The notes under the pieces are model-generated. The model was not told the DNA's origin, ran no database searches, and saw nothing but the letters and a program-made list of their open reading frames with translations. Position numbers and translations under genes: made by a program. A DNA stretch of 64,000 nucleotides from Rhexocercosporidium sp. MPI-PUGE-AT-0058 (lineage: Eukaryota > Ascomycota > Leotiomycetes > Helotiales), in assembly GCA_020746875.1 (NCBI GenBank), contig JAGTJL010000009.1:186001-250000 (forward strand), written 5' to 3'. Positions within the stretch are counted from its first letter, which is position 1. Every line of letters begins with the position of its first letter. Of the stretch, positions 1-9,649 are shown one piece after another.

Positions 1-689
1 CATCGGCGGATAAGGTTGCGCGGGATCTGTTGTTCGATATGTGCCCGTTGAATGGTGAGTCTACCCTCACTCTCAGTGTTCTGGAAAGAAACGAAGAAGA
101 GAAGAGGAGAAGTACTGATACGGGAACAGCTGCCATCGGAAACGCAGTTATGGTCTTCATCACATTCCTCATGACCGTACCAGCGATAGTCATGCCGATG
201 ACCCGTGGATGGTTGAAGTTCAGCGGGTATCTGATGGTTGTGTGCGCCTTCTTCACCATGGTTATCGGTCTGGACATCTGGTTCGAGACGTTGAAGACAA
301 GGGAAAATCTCTTCGTTATCTGGAAGAAGCAACCTTCTACAACGCAGAGTCTGCTTCAAAAAGAGGTGGGTCTTCAATATTCTACATGTATAGAATCCTA
401 CTAACAATGCCTCTAGTTTCTTTGCTGTGGTTACTTGAACAGCACGTCGCCGCCCTTCGTCGTTGATACAACGTGCCCGAACGCCATCGTAGCAGCAGCT
501 CAAGGAGGCTGCGTCGCGCCCCTCGCCGCATACGCCAATAACTTCCTGGACGTTATCTTCACGGGTGCATTCGGTATGGTCGGTATAGATGTTGCTTTGA
601 TTATCATGACAGCCATTCTGCTCAAGGACCGTAAGGAGAAGGAGAGATATCGTCATATCGACGAGAAGAGTGGTGCGAGAGCTTTCTAG
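1..689 (+). CDS. Tetraspanin family membrane protein, 5'-truncated by window edge
   Basis: Three exon pieces are visible: <1-54, 130-365 and 417-689, which join in frame to 187 codons including the TAG stop. Introns 55-129 and 366-416 have GTGAGT/GTGGGT donors and ACAG/CTAG acceptors. The join at 417 restores the tetraspanin CCG signature in the large extracellular loop (F-L-C-C-G-Y-L-N-S-T), followed by two further loop cysteines (T-C-P, G-G-C-V). Two hydrophobic segments precede the loop and one follows it, with a short charged cytosolic tail after the last. The first membrane segment and the start codon lie upstream of the window. Fungal tetraspanins organise plasma-membrane or vacuolar microdomains; PLS1 acts in appressorium penetration, but the I-W-F-E-T-L-K-T-R and DRKEKERYRH motifs fit the Tsp3-like group better. 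The family is firm, the subgroup is inference. Confidence 0.85.
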
Positions 690-1082
690 GTTGGGTGATG
701 AAAGGATTGGAGTAATTCGGCTTTTTTTCGGTTCTGTATTCGATGACAAACGGAATCAATATTTTGTAGGTAACTTACATTCATAGACAGAAATGGGCTA
801 GGCTAGGCCATCCATACTGCTGTATACTTTTGAGTGATGCCTCCTGACCCAAACAGATACTGCTGTGATAGGCTACTGGTACTATCGGAAAGTCCTTGAC
901 TATAAGAGGAACGGGCGAGAAGGAAGAAAGCCAGGCGAGGAAAGTGTAACAGTGCATCGACTGTTAGTCTTGGTCATTTCCTCGGAAAGCTAGCTAGCTA
1001 TTGCAAGCCAGTGGACCTTATTCATTCACCTAGCAACATACCTCACCTTCCCTCTTCACCTGGGTATTCTTCACTATCCCCA
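690..1082. other. Intergenic, convergent 3' flanks
   Basis: This lies between the tetraspanin stop and the TRM61 stop, which face each other. It would hold both 3' UTRs and terminators. I see no gene, RNA or repeat in it. Confidence 0.6.
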
Positions 1083-2657
1083 TCACATCCCACGAAACCG
1101 CACCCTCCCTTTCGTTGAAGTGCCATCTAGAAATGTGCCCTCAGGCTCATCGTCCTTCGTCTCCCCATCTTTCATCTCCGTATCCTCCCCATTCGTCTCA
1201 TCGTTCTTAGATTTTGCCGCCGCCGCATTAGCAGCGTCCTTCATGGCCTGCTTCTCAGCCCTCTTCAGCTGCTTCCTGCTCATCCCAATGACCTTTCCCC
1301 CATCATCCTCCTTCCTTAGCAGCATAGGCCATTTCTCCCTCGCCAACCTCTCGTCCTCTTCCGACCACTCTCTGGGCAGGACCGCAAAGACGAGGTAACT
1401 CGTATGGGTCTTGACATCCGGTTCAGTCCTATGAATCAAGTTCCCCTCCTTGTACATCTTCTTATCGATCAGGCTCTCCATGAGCTTCTCTCGACTGTTG
1501 GGATTGACGTGTGCTTTCTTCACAGCATCGCCCTTGTCGCCGTTCTCGTGGAAGGATTTGAATGTGCCTTCCACCTCCTTGAGACGAGTGACAGCTTCGT
1601 CGACCGATGCGGGGGTGAGTTGGAGACCGCGTTGAGCGCCATAGTCCATCCCAATTCGTTCTCTGCGGATCTCGAACCGTTTCTGTGCCATTTCTACCAT
1701 TTCGATGTCGACCCAACCTAGTTGTCGCATGACGGATACTGTGCGCTGTACTTGCTCGATACAAGGTGAGAATGTGCAGATGTGGACTGGTGCTGTAGAA
1801 CTGAGCGGTGAGACGAAAGGCGTATCTGTTGGACTTGAGGTTGATTTGGATCTCGACAAATGCGGTAAGGCGAGCCACGGAGCAGGAAGATCTAAAAACA
1901 CAGCTTCGGCCTGTGGGCTTTGCCCGTCAACCAGGAATCCGCCCTCGCAAACATCCCGATGAGTGATCTGAACAGTATTGTCAAGTCCATGTGCTCGTAT
2001 CTCCTCTTGTAGCTTCTCATGTCTTTGAGCGTGAAATTCGAAACTCCAGACCTTGCCCGACTTTGCGGTTGCGGATCCGTTGAAGACTGCTCTCGAGGAT
2101 GCATGCGTGAATGATCCACTGCCAGCTCCAGCTTCAATTAAACTCGTCCCAGGTCTTGCGCGTATTCGGTGGAGGATATAGCTGTAATCGGGAGTGTACA
2201 CCACTTGTGTTCGGTGGGGAAGGGAGCTCGTCCAATTCTCTGGAGTGGGAGGTAATAGATGTATAAAACCACTTGAAGCAGCAATTGCTTCTGTCTCCTC
2301 CTTCGGTGTAGCTGGCGTGTTTGCATCGTCCTCCAATCTAGGCGTCTTGTTTGAAACCTCCGCTGCTTCTTCTCGTTTCCTTTTCCTATCTTCTGCTTTC
2401 GGTCGACGTCCCCGAGACCCCGTATCGACTTTCGAAGCTCTGACCTGGCTTCCCCATGGTAAACCGATCAATGTCGTGTGAGGGAATGACCCGAATCGAG
2501 TGTTGACCACCTTCCCCTCCGAATACCCCTCGTCGTCCTCGTCGTGCTCCTTGAGAACTGTAGGTATTTGCAAATCTCTCTTGAGATGGACAATCGCGAG
2601 CCGATCTGCCGTCGCTACAACGCCCGGGTAGAGAAATGGGGAGGATTTGGTAGCCAT
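1083..2657 (-). CDS. trm61: tRNA (adenine(58)-N1)-methyltransferase catalytic subunit
   Basis: One uninterrupted frame of 524 aa on the minus strand, starting at the ATG complementary to 2655-2657. It should methylate A58 in the T-loop of tRNAs, including initiator tRNA, in the nucleus with the non-catalytic partner TRM6. The SAM-binding motif I, E-A-G-A-G-S-G-S-F-T-H, sits at about residues 175-185, preceded by the family's Y-x-x-D-Y-S-Y-I block. The catalytic-region motif D-L-P-A-P-W follows about 80 residues later. A lysine/arginine-rich insert (about 80-105) and a charged acidic-basic tail (about 450-524) are low-complexity fungal additions that make it longer than yeast Gcd14. It is divergent from the serine acetyltransferase gene, and a MITE sits in the shared promoter. 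Confidence 0.93.
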   Translation of the reverse strand: MATKSSPFLYPGVVATADRLAIVHLKRDLQIPTVLKEHDEDDEGYSEGKVVNTRFGSFPHTTLIGLPWGSQVRASKVDTGSRGRRPKAEDRKRKREEAAEVSNKTPRLEDDANTPATPKEETEAIAASSGFIHLLPPTPENWTSSLPHRTQVVYTPDYSYILHRIRARPGTSLIEAGAGSGSFTHASSRAVFNGSATAKSGKVWSFEFHAQRHEKLQEEIRAHGLDNTVQITHRDVCEGGFLVDGQSPQAEAVFLDLPAPWLALPHLSRSKSTSSPTDTPFVSPLSSTAPVHICTFSPCIEQVQRTVSVMRQLGWVDIEMVEMAQKRFEIRRERIGMDYGAQRGLQLTPASVDEAVTRLKEVEGTFKSFHENGDKGDAVKKAHVNPNSREKLMESLIDKKMYKEGNLIHRTEPDVKTHTSYLVFAVLPREWSEEDERLAREKWPMLLRKEDDGGKVIGMSRKQLKRAEKQAMKDAANAAAAKSKNDETNGEDTEMKDGETKDDEPEGTFLDGTSTKGRVRFRGM

Positions 2658-3218
2658 GGCTGGTGGTTGTTGTTGAATTGTTGACTGGCAGCAGCGAGAA
2701 ATAATCTACAACAGCCACATAAATTCCTACTGGCAGAACCAGGGTGGTGGGGTCAGTCTAGCGCGAGGCTGACAGGCGCTAGACGCTTATCCTTGTTTGG
2801 ATCACGTTTTCGCACGCAATTCCAGCCCACCCTCGCAGTGGACAAAAAAAGCGGGAGTAATTAGGGCCCTCACGGAAAGGTGAGTTCTGCTGCGATCGCT
2901 ATCAATCAGCACCACGCAAACAAAGAGACTCCATAGCTCATGGCGTAAATATTTGAGTAATTCTCTATAAGCTGATGTACTTTTTATTATACTAGGATTG
3001 ATGTGTGGTGAAGAACAGAGCGTGGAAAACAAAGTCTTTTTTGGGGTCGCCTATTTACTCCCGCTTTTTTTGTCCACTGCGAGCCACCTTGTCGCGGACA
3101 AGGCTCAATCCATCGCCTTCTTGTCTGACAAACATGGGATTCCGAAGTCCTTGGGATCCTCAAGACCCCTGAGAGCTTCTTTTCTTGAGGACTTCTTTAC
3201 CGCCCCACGAACAACAAA
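2658..3218. promoter_or_regulatory. Shared divergent promoter interrupted by a MITE
   Basis: This 561-bp interval separates the start codons of trm61 (leftward) and the serine acetyltransferase gene (rightward), so it must hold both promoters. Positions 2832-3083 are taken up by the inverted-repeat element described separately. That leaves about 174 bp next to trm61 and 135 bp next to the acetyltransferase gene. Confidence 0.6.
2832..3083. mobile_element. 252-bp MITE-like non-autonomous element
   Basis: The left arm (2832-2865) reads CTCGCAGTGGACAAAAAAAG followed by CGGGAGTAATTAGG. The right arm (3050-3083) is its reverse complement with one mismatch at the 30th base, giving about 33 of 34 paired bases. 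The same five bases, CCACC, flank both ends directly (2827-2831 and 3084-3088), as expected for a target-site duplication. The interior is AT-rich and has no coding capacity. The inner part of the terminus, CAGTGG, resembles hAT ends, but hAT elements normally make 8-bp duplications, so I leave the superfamily open. The near-perfect arms suggest a fairly recent insertion. Confidence 0.8.
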
Positions 3219-4787
3219 ATGAACCCCATCAGGAGTATCGCCACGGCTGCGCGAGTAGCTGCAAGGCCATCAAGGAGCTTCTCGAAATCATGGCATTCTT
3301 CTGCCCCTCGACAACCCGCTACTGGGCAAGCAGTCAGACTGCAGAATGCCTCAAGGTTATTCCATGCTCAGACTCCGAAGAAAGACACAGCTACTGGTTT
3401 TGCAGAAGCCTCGAATCCCGCCATGGCATTCCCTTGTCTCGACGCTCTGGAATCCAAGTCCGCAACCCTCGAGGCTAGATCTCTTTCTAGCGGCCCCGAG
3501 CCATCATACACAAGCGGTGCGACTCTCAACTACCATTGCCACGACCCATTATTGTTAGATTGGGGAGGAGTGTTACGGGAATTCGACATAGCATACGAGA
3601 CATGGGGCGAGCTCAACGTGGACAAATCGAATGTGATTCTCTTACATACCGGTCTCTCGGCATCATCTCACGCGCATTCAACGGAGCAGAACCCGAAGCC
3701 TGGGTGGTGGGAGAAGTTTATTGGGCCGAATGGATGTCTCGATACCAACAAATACCACATAATATGCACAAATGTTATCGGAGGCTGCTATGGATCAACA
3801 GGCCCAAGCAGTATCGACCCCGCAGACGGGCAGAGATATGCTACCAGATTTCCAATTTTGACCATGGAGGATATGGTACGCGCACAGTTCCGACTTCTGG
3901 ACGGTTTAGGGATCAAGAAGCTGTATGCGAGTGTGGGAGCTAGTATGGGAGGTATGCAATCGCTGGCAGCTGGTGTTTTCTTCCCAGAACGTGTGGGCAG
4001 GATAGCCAGTATTTCTGGCTGTGCCAGAAGTCACCCCTACAGCATTGCCATGAGGCACACCCAGAGACAAGTCCTCATGATGGATCCGAAATGGAATCGA
4101 GGGTTCTACTACGATAGCATTCCTCCACACGCGGGAATGAAGCTTGCCAGAGAAATCGCAACGGTCACATATCGTTCTGGACCAGAATGGGAGCAGAGAT
4201 TCGGCCGTCGGAGGGCCGATCCAAGTAAACAGCCAGCCTTATGTCCTGATTTTCTCATCGAGACGTATCTCGACCACGCGGGAGAGAAGTTCTGCTTAGA
4301 ATATGATCCGAATAGCTTACTGTATGTCAGTAAAGCAATGGATCTATTTGATCTTGGCGCTGCGAACCAGTCGGCGACTGCTGCGAGGCGATCAGCTCAC
4401 GCAGCTCGACTCGAGGATGGACATGCTGAGGAGAAAGAGGCAGCATCGTGCAGTCTCACCCTTCCTGATTCGCCTTACGAGGAGCAGCCTGAATCCGGAG
4501 CGCCAACAGACCTCAACGCGCCGGTACAGCAATCCTCCGGTCCCCCAGAAGATCTGATCATCGGGTTGAAGGGATTGAGAGATCATCCTGCATTAGTGAT
4601 GGGCGTTGCAAGCGATATTCTCTTCCCGGCATGGCAACAGCGGGAGATTGCAGAGACGCTTAGAAGGGCGGGAAATACCAGAGTTACACATGTTGAACTT
4701 GGAGAGGATGTGAGCCTCTTTGGGCATGACAGTTTTCTGTTGGATTTGGACCATATTGGTGCCAATCTGAAGCAATTTTTGGGCTAG
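3219..4787 (+). CDS. cysA: Serine O-acetyltransferase, mitochondrial (HAT-like alpha/beta hydrolase fold)
   Basis: Single-exon frame of 522 aa. It transfers acetyl from acetyl-CoA to L-serine (possibly homoserine) for cysteine synthesis. The family is MetX-like with an alpha/beta hydrolase fold. The nucleophile elbow G-A-S-M-G-G places Ser242, and Asp466 (G-V-A-S-D-I-L-F-P) and His503 (F-G-H-D-S-F) complete the triad. The first 60 or so residues are rich in Arg, Ser and Ala with almost no acidic residues, as in a mitochondrial targeting peptide; the characterised fungal serine enzymes (S. pombe cys2, Aspergillus cysA) share this architecture, while cytosolic homoserine acetyltransferases lack it. 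Residues about 385-440 form a low-complexity acidic insert between fold elements. The homoserine-specific alternative is not excluded by sequence alone. Confidence 0.87.
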   Translation: MNPIRSIATAARVAARPSRSFSKSWHSSAPRQPATGQAVRLQNASRLFHAQTPKKDTATGFAEASNPAMAFPCLDALESKSATLEARSLSSGPEPSYTSGATLNYHCHDPLLLDWGGVLREFDIAYETWGELNVDKSNVILLHTGLSASSHAHSTEQNPKPGWWEKFIGPNGCLDTNKYHIICTNVIGGCYGSTGPSSIDPADGQRYATRFPILTMEDMVRAQFRLLDGLGIKKLYASVGASMGGMQSLAAGVFFPERVGRIASISGCARSHPYSIAMRHTQRQVLMMDPKWNRGFYYDSIPPHAGMKLAREIATVTYRSGPEWEQRFGRRRADPSKQPALCPDFLIETYLDHAGEKFCLEYDPNSLLYVSKAMDLFDLGAANQSATAARRSAHAARLEDGHAEEKEAASCSLTLPDSPYEEQPESGAPTDLNAPVQQSSGPPEDLIIGLKGLRDHPALVMGVASDILFPAWQQREIAETLRRAGNTRVTHVELGEDVSLFGHDSFLLDLDHIGANLKQFLG

Positions 4788-5225
4788 ACGAAATTGTTGC
4801 GACTGGACTTTAGCTGCCTGAAATCCAATTTGAGATCTCAACGAGGATATGGAACACTGCTGCTACGGCAGTAAGTCCAGAGTATGATAGCCCGAAGAGA
4901 CCTGGTGGTTGGATGAAAGAGACACCCGTAACACGTAGAAAGTGTTGTAAACTAGATTCCTGGGTCTGTGTGAGAGACATTATAAATATAATGCCCAAGC
5001 AACCCTTCAAATGCTATATGGTATCAAAACGCCTAAACACCATGCATATGATACAAGCTCGAGATACCTAATCCCTTCGCTGTTCACGCCCCATATACAC
5101 CGACAAACAGCAGTACTCAAGGGTAATTCAAACATTTCCCCTCCTTTCAACTTTTCCATACCTGCCTAAGCACCGTTTAGTCATGTCGTAGATTGATACA
5201 CCTTGATTCCCCAAGCAGCCAGCCA
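4788..5225. other. Intergenic, convergent 3' flanks
   Basis: This lies between the stop of the serine acetyltransferase gene and the stop of the leftward LAMTOR2-like gene. It is AT-rich around 4970-5050, consistent with polyadenylation regions. No gene is seen. Confidence 0.5.
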
Positions 5226-5966
5226 TCACCGTCCCTCAGGAGAACTCAATTGGAACCCCTCGAGCTGCGCATCCAACCATTTCCCCACCTCAACCGCCTG
5301 CCTCTTAATCCCCACCAGACTCCCCGTCCCCGTCCTCGTGCCCGTACTCCTGATACTCCCAGCATCACTCGGCGCCGCACTTCCGACTGCTAGGTTCAAG
5401 TTCAAATGGCCTCCCATCTCCCTCCCCCTTTCGCTATCACCCGTCTCCCCAAGGGCCGGAGGTGAAGAAGGCGGACTGGTATGCCGCGATAGACTGGAGT
5501 TGAGATGTGCTTGTGCTTGTAGCGTATTCTGATTCGGGTCTTGCGGATTGGATGAGGAAGGAGAGGTAGAGGGACCGAGGGCGACGAAAAGGAGACCGCA
5601 GGAGAGGGCGCGGATTACCATTATACCGTGCGTGAGCTGGAGGGTGATTGTGCTGAGGTCGTGGTCGGGGGCTGTTATCGTGGATGTGCTGGAGAGGGTT
5701 GCATCTGAGCCTCGAGATTGGTTCTGGGATTGAGAGGAGGGCTGTGAGGGGAGAGCGGATGGGAGGATAGCTGTTGCTGGCTGGTAGAGGGCCCAGAGGG
5801 AGCAAGCTAGTGTTGCTTGTGTGCGGAGGGTCGAGGCTGGGAGATGAGAGGAGCTGGATAGCAGTTTGCCTGTTGGGGAGAGGAGGAGGAGCGTCGGTAG
5901 TTGGGGGGTTGTGTTCTGCGAGAGGAAGGTCGTGAGACGCTTGGTGAGGAGCATTGTTTGGGACAT
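5226..5966 (-). CDS. Roadblock/LC7 protein resembling LAMTOR2 (Ragulator/EGO subunit)
   Basis: I start the 246-aa protein at the ATG complementary to 5964-5966 because the family homology begins there (M-S-Q-T-M-L-L-T-K-R-L). The pattern follows LAMTOR2: an N-terminal helix ending in L-S-Q-N, a T-L-L-L-L-S-P-T-G-K-L-L strand, a T-x-R-T-Q-A-T-L-A-C-S-L-W-A-L-Y helix, a second half with I-M-V-I-R-A-L-S-C-G-L-L-F-V-A-L, and a C-terminal helix near V-G-I-K-R-Q-A-V-E-V. Ragulator anchors Rag GTPases at the vacuole for TORC1 signalling. Two low-complexity Ser/Pro/Gln inserts enlarge it beyond the roughly 125-aa animal protein. The frame stays open another 76 codons upstream, but that part is low-complexity and holds splice-like sites, so I treat it as leader. 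Orthology is inference. Confidence 0.65.
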   Translation of the reverse strand: MSQTMLLTKRLTTFLSQNTTPQLPTLLLLSPTGKLLSSSSHLPASTLRTQATLACSLWALYQPATAILPSALPSQPSSQSQNQSRGSDATLSSTSTITAPDHDLSTITLQLTHGIMVIRALSCGLLFVALGPSTSPSSSNPQDPNQNTLQAQAHLNSSLSRHTSPPSSPPALGETGDSERGREMGGHLNLNLAVGSAAPSDAGSIRSTGTRTGTGSLVGIKRQAVEVGKWLDAQLEGFQLSSPEGR

Positions 5967-6850
5967 TGGATCGAGGAGTGGTGATGGTGATGGGAGGAGG
6001 GGTGGTTCGAGGATGCTGGACGGGGAGGATTGTGTTAGCCAGAGAACAAATTGATAGCAATTGCTGCTTTCCGGAGGATGGAAAGTGCTTACTATGGCAT
6101 CTAGGAATTGTGCCCGATGCAATTGGGGTTCTTCCAGATACTCCGAATGTGAAGTTTTGTGATGCGACACTGATGATGGTGGGAGAGCAAGCAACCTTTT
6201 GGAGGAGGGAAGGCAGAGCAGGGCTAATGGGTTGGAGGTGGAATTGCGTTGATTGTTGATTGTGGCTCGGGCCGCGATTTGAACCTCGAGTTCACATCCA
6301 CCTTCGCTTCCTCCAATTATCCATTTTGCGTCACACCAAACATAACCAATGGGATGGAAGTGTTCCGGGTTATCGATATGATCATTGAACTCTCTCTTAC
6401 TGTAGTTGCTTCTTCGACGACTCTCATGGGCTTGTGATTGGTCCCGTTTGTCGAGTCTTCGAAGCTGTGCGTCCCTCCATTCAGGAGTTTATCTTCGATC
6501 ATCTCGGGAGTCGAGCAGTGTCCTACGAGGAAGAAGAGAATCGATTTCGCAAGAGGAATACACAAAAAGAGAAGAATAACAGGAAGAATAACAGGAAGAA
6601 GAAGAGGAAGATATTGAGGAGCAGGCCGGAGGAACCCTTTGCTCTACACTGACTGGCCACTACTAACTGCGTCAACTCGACCTCGAGTACCATCAACCTC
6701 AAGATCTGTCTCTCGAGGTCTACTCCAAGAAATCGAAGCCTCAGTGGTAGGAATTCCGTCACAAAAGATGAGGAGCTACCTGCCTGTACTTTCGCACCAC
6801 GGTCTTTACAGCACCATCCACTGAGCAATAGCAACTGTAACAGCGAACTC
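5967..6850. other. Mostly non-coding; leader of the LAMTOR2-like gene and upstream of a small ORF
   Basis: The stretch next to 5966 is the leader and promoter of the leftward gene. It contains an intron-like segment on the minus strand (GTAAGC ending near 6090, CTAAC branch and CCAG acceptor near 6020) that may be a 5' UTR intron. From 6434 the plus strand holds a Lys/Arg/Asn-rich frame that ends in TGA at 6650-6652 and then stays open into the small ORF at 6851. Confidence 0.4.
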
Positions 6851-7123
6851 ATGGAGGAAATCATCAGAGCAGTGATCCCAAAGTTGCTCCTACACGGCAT
6901 CAAGGCCAACTTGACGGAGATAATTGTCATAGTCATCTGTGCTTTCTTCTGTATCTGGTTCATCATCCTCAATCTCATATCAGAAAAACGATCACTTCGA
7001 CTGGATAGTCGCAGGGCTGCAGAGCAAAAAGAACGACTTGAGAACGAGGCCGTCCCTGCAAAGGATCTGGTATCGGCTTCGGGCCTCATCTTCGTTGCTT
7101 GGCTTGCATGGAAGTTTCTCTAA
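6851..7123 (+). CDS. Possible small single-pass membrane protein (90 aa), unrecognised
   Basis: I do not recognise this protein. The frame from the ATG at 6851 encodes an N-terminal amphipathic stretch, a strong hydrophobic segment at about residues 24-44 (I-I-V-I-V-I-C-A-F-F-C-I-W-F-I-I-L), a charged Arg/Lys/Glu-rich segment, and a second hydrophobic patch at the C-terminus ending W-L-A-W-K-F-L. That layout suits a tail-embedded organelle membrane protein. The same frame is open upstream back to a TGA at 6650, so a longer protein with an unseen 5' exon is possible. An overlapping 188-aa minus-strand frame (6523-7089) looks like its shadow. Coding status rests only on composition. Confidence 0.35.
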   Translation: MEEIIRAVIPKLLLHGIKANLTEIIVIVICAFFCIWFIILNLISEKRSLRLDSRRAAEQKERLENEAVPAKDLVSASGLIFVAWLAWKFL

Positions 7124-7591
7124 AGCCGCCTTCTCTCAGCCTTCTCTTCTGTTCTATCATTTCCACTACTGCAGTTCACTACATTCTTCCTTCCTTTCAG
7201 CCTCGGCAGTCAATTGGTAGCTGGTAATTGGTTCTTCCTTTTGCCATATCTCCGTCACTCACCTCCACTCGAGCTGGGGAGTTGAGTATCTCTCACGTCA
7301 TTGGCGTGGTGACAAACGCGGGGCAAGTTGTTTTCTCTCAGGTACAAGTACCGCAGACGTTGAAGCAAGTCCACCTCATTACTGCACTCCCACCTTTCTT
7401 CTCGAACCTCTCATAAACTCAATCCGCCACTTACAACGACACACTATCAGACCAACCTTTTCGAGGCAAAACATCGTGGATCCAGGTACGCTCTGCTCTC
7501 CCAAGCAAGCTTGACAGCTGTCAACAGCCAATGGCGGGGTACATTTCACTGACACGAGAGGACCTGGATAGCTACCAGAACATTCGCAACC
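7124..7591. other. Intergenic, upstream of glyoxalase I
   Basis: This holds the 3' flank of the small ORF and the promoter/5' UTR of glyoxalase I. No further gene is seen. Confidence 0.5.
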
Positions 7592-8782
7592 ATGGCAGCC
7601 ACCAATGCCCAGAGCTACAAGTTCAATCACTCGATGTACGGAGGCAGGCTTATCCAGGAGTACCAAATGATGCTGATCTGCTCCCAGGATTCGGGTGAAG
7701 GACCCAAAGGAATCAGGCTCGTTGATACTTCATCCCTAAATCTTCGTACGACATCGCCTAACAGCTTCCAACAGTCAAGTTCTACGAATTCCTCGGCATG
7801 AAGATGATTCAGAAGATCGAGCAACCTGAAGCCAAATTCGACCTTTACTTTATGGGCTACGATTCTCCAAAGGCTGTCTCGCACGGAAACCACTTCAGCG
7901 ATCGTGAGGGCCTCATTGAATTGACACACAACTACGGCACGGAGAATGATCCCGAATACAAAGTCTCCACTGGAAACAGCGAGCCGTACAAGGGTTTTGG
8001 ACATACCTGCATCAGCGTTGATAACATCCAAGCTGCGTGCCAGAGAATTGAGGATGCGGGCTACAAGTTCCAGAAAAAGCTGACGGATGGCCGTATGCGA
8101 AGCATTGCTTTTGCATTGGATCCGGATGGATATTGGGTCGAAATCATTGGCCAGAATCCCGTTGACAAGACAGAAGGTGTCAAGACGACAGATGTGGCGA
8201 CATACAGAATGGTTCGTAAACCTTTCCTCTTAAGCTAGGAACAAGCTCTTACTAACAAACCCAGAACCACACCATGATCCGTATCAAAGACCACGAGAAG
8301 TCATTGAAGTTCTACCAAGAAGTATTCGGAATGACTTTAATGAGAACAAGCGAGAACAAAGACGCCAAATTCAACCTCTACTTCCTCGGCTACCCAGGCG
8401 ACAAAGGTGATCCTCAAACCTCTGCGAATGGCGTCAACCCTACCGCTCACCGTGAGGGTCTTCTCGAGTTGACTTGGAACTACGGCACCGAGAGCGACGC
8501 GAGCTTCAAGTACCACAATGGCAACGATCAGCCTCAAGGATTCGGACATATCTGTAAGTCTCCCAACGGCAGTAGCATCATGACCATAGCTGACATATAC
8601 TGATAGGTGTTTCCGTCGACAACCTAGATGCAGCATGCCAGCGTTTCGAGGACCTAGGCGTTAACTGGAAGAAGAGATTGACAGACGGCCGCATGAAGAA
8701 TGTCGCGTTCGTGCTTGACCCTGATAATTACTGGATCGAAGTCATTCAGAATGAGAAGTTGAAGTCGAGAGCGAACTGGTAG
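7592..8782 (+). CDS. glo1: Lactoylglutathione lyase (glyoxalase I), tandem-domain
   Basis: Five exons, 7592-7635, 7688-7716, 7775-8211, 8265-8553 and 8607-8782, give 324 aa. The enzyme isomerises the methylglyoxal-glutathione hemithioacetal to S-lactoylglutathione, using a divalent metal in the cytosol. Two VOC halves are evident: the first carries F-D-L-Y-F-M-G-Y, E-L-T-H-N-Y-G-T-E and G-F-G-H-T-C-I-S-V-D-N, the second F-N-L-Y-F-L-G-Y, E-L-T-W-N-Y-G-T-E and G-F-G-H-I-C-V-S-V-D-N, each followed by a K-K-L/R-L-T-D-G-R-M block and D-P-D-x-Y-W-(V/I)-E. The conserved His of GFGH and Glu of YWxE are metal ligands in the family. Intron 2 (7717-7774) must be GC-AG: only that junction restores the expected K-E-S-V-K-F-Y-E-F-L-G-M. 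Length matches yeast Glo1. Confidence 0.93.
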
Positions 8783-9649
8783 GCTGAGCAAGAGGTATCC
8801 GATCGGCTTTTCTGGGTCGAGTCTTCCGGCTTGGTTGGTAGCATATCCTCCGAGGTAGCTTTTTCGTAGTCTAGTTGTTGCTTTCAATACGACAACACCA
8901 CTCGCTGGCTTTCTTGCCTTGGCTATTACACATATAAGTCTTTACAATAAGTTAATAGTCTTACTTTCGTCACAAGTCTGCCCAGACCGCTTCTGAGAGG
9001 ACGGAGCACCATACGAGGTAAGAGAAAATCCATATAGTTGCCTGCCCGTATCAGGACCCGATTTTCTTCCAATACAACTTCTTCCGACCACCCGGCAGGG
9101 GAATGGAAAGCCACATCTCACAACCATTATGCAGAAAGGGTTAGAGTGCCAACGCTTTGTATTAATTATTAATTCCTCTCTGAGTAACTCTCAATGGAGC
9201 CTCTCTCGGTCTCTCGCGAGGCCATGCCCTCCTCGAACCTATGTAACCGAGCAGAATCCTTCCTTGACTCCTTGCAATGCCAGTTTTATTCGCTTATAAA
9301 TCGTCTTGTCATTGTAATTGCTCTCAACCTCTCGGCGTCTTATCGGCCACTGCTCCTCCACACTCATCCACAATGCTATCAATCGATATGACCATTCTTA
9401 GCACCTTCCTCTGTACTACTACTATCCTCTAGAAGGGTCTGAAGTTAGCGTACCTGCTGCATCACGAATGGATCTCTGCAAAGAATGCAACGCAGCGCAA
9501 CGTCAGAACGCAAAGTGGGAATCGTAGAACAACACAAGACTCGCACTCAATCCATCTCAGAAACTCTTCCTCCACCCAACCCGACCTGAACTCCGAATTC
9601 CAAGTTTGCAAGAAAAGTAGATAAAGATACCGAGGAGGGAGTATGGAGG
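8783..9649. other. Intergenic, convergent 3' flanks
   Basis: This lies downstream of glyoxalase I and of the leftward zinc-finger gene. A minus-strand segment 9462-9475 could be a tiny last exon of the latter. Otherwise it is AT-rich and featureless. Confidence 0.45.

Noticed and set aside
5967..6194. N-terminal extension of the LAMTOR2-like ORF
   Set aside because: It is low-complexity, lies before the homology start and contains splice-like signals out of phase.
6253..6300. tRNA-like T-arm (GGTTCAAATC on the minus strand)
   Set aside because: The flanking bases do not form a T stem, and no D arm, anticodon arm or 7-bp acceptor partner is found.
6523..7089. 188-aa minus-strand ORF
   Set aside because: Composition (poly-Phe/Leu/Ser) mirrors a purine-rich plus strand and it overlaps the more protein-like frame at 6851.
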